Assembly (NCBI GenBank): GCA_023512665.1
Contig: JAILZC010000063.1
Span: forward strand, 1 to 6,106
Direction: 5' to 3'
Length of the DNA stretch: 6,106 nt
Origin: Candidatus Bipolaricaulota bacterium
GTDB taxonomy: Bacteria; Bipolaricaulota; Bipolaricaulia; RBG-16-55-9; DRXL01
Below the pieces are notes generated by a model. That model was given only the letters and a program-made list of their open reading frames with translations. It did no database searches and was not told the DNA's origin. Of this stretch, positions 4,593 to 6,106 are shown one piece after another. Position 1 is the first letter of the stretch. Every line of letters starts with the position of its first letter. Position numbers and translations under genes: made by a program.

Positions 4593-6106
4593 CTAAATCC
4601 GCCGTCCCAGGGCCGCACCCTTGGAGATCAAGCTCTCGTAGCGGCGCTCCACCATGTGCGCCTCGATCTGCTTGATTGTATCTACACCCACGCCCACGAC
4701 GATGAGCAGCGATGTGCCTCCTAAGAAGAAGGCCGTCAGCCCGCTCACATTCGTGATGATCATCGGGAGCAGTGCGATGATAATCAAAAAGATCGCGCCG
4801 ATGAACAGCAGTCTGCCCTGGACGGACTCGATAAAATCGGTCGTAGGCTTGCCCGGACGAATCCCCGGCACAAACCCGCCCCACTTGCGTAAATTATCCG
4901 CAAGATCTCTGGGGTTGAAGACAATCGCGCTGTAAAAGTATGTGAAGAAGAAAATTAGAATCGCCGTCAAGATCATATAGAGCGTATACCCGCTTGACAG
5001 ATCGGTTGCCAGCCAATTTAAGAAATCGCCCATGACGTTCAGCCAGTCGCGGCTGGCAGCCCTGGTGAAGGTGATCCCATGCACCGTCGTTGTATTCCCC
5101 ACGCTGGTGAGGGCTGTGAAGTTCTCGGCAGTCTCGCCTAAAGAGACGGTCTTAGGTTTATTGGGGTCTACGGGGATAATGACGCGACTGCTCTTGGTCT
5201 CAGCGAAGCCGGGCTGTTGCTTATTCAGCGCATCGGCGAGGGCTTGGGCGACTGTCTCGCTGCTTTGACCCGGCGCTAGGGCGATCTGCACCAATTGGCC
5301 GTCTACTTTCACGAAGAGCTCTCCCCCTTGACTCTGGCCGGAGATCTCTACAGCGATGCGCCGCTCCGCGGTCAGATTGGCCCACCACTCGGTGCGCTCA
5401 GCAAACTGAAAGATCGTCTGGGGGATGGCGAGCAGCGCGACGGCAAAGATAATGGGGATGACGCCTCCTTGGTTGACTTGCAAGGGCAGGAACGTGCTGT
5501 GACCGCCGTAGACGCGCCCCTTGACCATGCGCTTGGCATACTGAATGTCAATGCGGCGCGCCCCAAGCTGCACCATCACGATGCCTGCTGTGACGAAGAC
5601 GAAGACGGCTATGAGTATAGGGAGCCACAGCGCGTTCATGGGGTTCGGATTATTGGTGATCTCGACCCACAGGGTGCCGGCGTAGCGAGGGTAATCGGCG
5701 AGGATGCCGACCATAATGATCATTGAGATACCTCGCCCGATGCCGTTCTCCGTGAGGCGCTCCCCCAGCCACATCAGGAACATCGTCCCGGTGGTGAGCG
5801 TGACAATCGAGATGAACATAAACCCCAAAAAGCTCTGGCCGGGTTGCACCAATTCCTGAGAGTAAATGAGATAGCTTGTGCCGGCGGCTTGGATGAACGC
5901 CAGCCCCACGGTCGCGTAGCGCGTGATCTTATTGATCACGCGCCGCCCTTCTTCTCCTTGCTGTTGGAGCTCTTTGAGTTTGGGGATGACCGCGACGAGC
6001 AAGCTCAAGATGATCGAAGCATTGATATACGGGATGACGCCCAAGGCGAAGATCGAGAAGCGTTCCAGCGCTCCTCCGGTGAACGCGCTCAAGAACTGCC
6101 CCAGCT
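4593..6106 (-). CDS. secY: Preprotein translocase subunit SecY (5' end outside window)
   Basis: SecY is the channel of the Sec translocon in the cytoplasmic membrane, working with SecE, SecG and SecA. The visible part begins at the end of the plug region (TGGALERFSIFALG, then PYINASII of segment 2) and runs to the C-terminus; roughly the first 60-70 residues are missing. Diagnostic cytoplasmic loops are intact: RRIDIQYAKRMVKGRVYGG with STFLPLQVN before segment 7, and NPRDLADNLRKWGGFVPGIR before segment 9. Segment 7 lies at about 5403-5462 and segment 8 at about 4923-4988. The loop between them is about 138 residues against about 30 in E. coli, so the full protein would be near 565 residues instead of about 435. 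The TTG at 6092 is an internal Leu codon, not a start. Stop TAG lies 5 bases before adk. Confidence 0.96.
   Translation of the reverse strand, partial: LGQFLSAFTGGALERFSIFALGVIPYINASIILSLLVAVIPKLKELQQQGEEGRRVINKITRYATVGLAFIQAAGTSYLIYSQELVQPGQSFLGFMFISIVTLTTGTMFLMWLGERLTENGIGRGISMIIMVGILADYPRYAGTLWVEITNNPNPMNALWLPILIAVFVFVTAGIVMVQLGARRIDIQYAKRMVKGRVYGGHSTFLPLQVNQGGVIPIIFAVALLAIPQTIFQFAERTEWWANLTAERRIAVEISGQSQGGELFVKVDGQLVQIALAPGQSSETVAQALADALNKQQPGFAETKSSRVIIPVDPNKPKTVSLGETAENFTALTSVGNTTTVHGITFTRAASRDWLNVMGDFLNWLATDLSSGYTLYMILTAILIFFFTYFYSAIVFNPRDLADNLRKWGGFVPGIRPGKPTTDFIESVQGRLLFIGAIFLIIIALLPMIITNVSGLTAFFLGGTSLLIVVGVGVDTIKQIEAHMVERRYESLISKGAALGRRI
5049..5390 (-). other. Extra domain inserted in the SecY segment 7-8 external loop
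   Basis: This stretch encodes roughly 105-114 residues that have no counterpart in ordinary SecY. It stays in frame with no stop and its base composition looks like that of its flanks. It reads as alternating short beta-like strands and one clear helix: IAVEISGQ, GELFVKVDGQLVQIALAPGQ, the helix SSETVAQALADALNKQ, then SRVIIPVD, KTVSLGETAENFTAL and TTVHGITFTRA. It has no hydrophobic run long enough to cross the membrane and no cysteine. By SecY topology it faces outside the cytoplasmic membrane. The strand-helix-strand layout recalls small domains of hook or tail proteins, but that is a guess from pattern only. Confidence 0.75.

Noticed and set aside
4588..4884. Open frame on the minus strand continuing upstream of adk.
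   Set aside because: It runs through the conserved secY 3' end in another frame; adenylate kinase begins at MGARRIVLLGPP.
5050..5399. Possibility that the SecY insert is an inserted mobile element or intein.
   Set aside because: There are no terminal repeats, target duplications, intein motifs (Cys/Ser start, His-Asn end) or composition change, and the frame is kept throughout.

Overview
The window is almost entirely one bacterial translation/secretion operon read on the minus strand. From right to left the order is secY (5' end off the window), adk, map, infA, rpmJ, rpsM, rpsK, rpsD, rpoA, rplQ. This is the downstream half of the spc operon joined to the alpha operon, with rpsD between rpsK and rpoA as in many non-proteobacterial lineages. 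Genes are packed with gaps of about 5 to 32 bases or a possible 4-base overlap, and several Shine-Dalgarno sequences lie over the stop codon of the gene before.

The organism is a bacterium of moderately high GC with mixed codon use. The Cys-type zinc forms of S4, L36 and the adenylate kinase lid, together with the gene order, suggest a Gram-positive-like or deep-branching (possibly thermophilic candidate-phylum) lineage. I cannot name the phylum from sequence alone.

The leftmost ~134 bases do not belong to this operon. They read on the plus strand as an internal piece of a TesB-type acyl-CoA thioesterase with strongly G/C-ending codons. They join head-on into the 3' end of rplQ through a short stretch that both genes can encode. 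The simplest reading is a chimeric assembly or amplification joint, which leaves rplQ with a false C-terminus.

Three features inside the operon stand out. SecY carries about 100 to 110 extra residues in the external loop between transmembrane segments 7 and 8. infA has no ATG, GTG or TTG start in frame and appears to start at ATT behind a strong Shine-Dalgarno. Ribosomal protein S11 lacks the near-universal basic C-terminal tail containing His-Asn-Gly-Cys-Arg. A perfect extended -10 promoter motif also sits between rpsK and rpsD.

Together the genes encode the protein-conducting channel (SecY), nucleotide balance (Adk), N-terminal methionine removal (Map), initiation factor IF1, five ribosomal proteins (L36, S13, S11, S4, L17) and the RNA polymerase alpha subunit. 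I see no mobile element, CRISPR array, tRNA, rRNA or terminator, and no wholly new gene system. The novelty lies in lineage-specific changes to universal genes.
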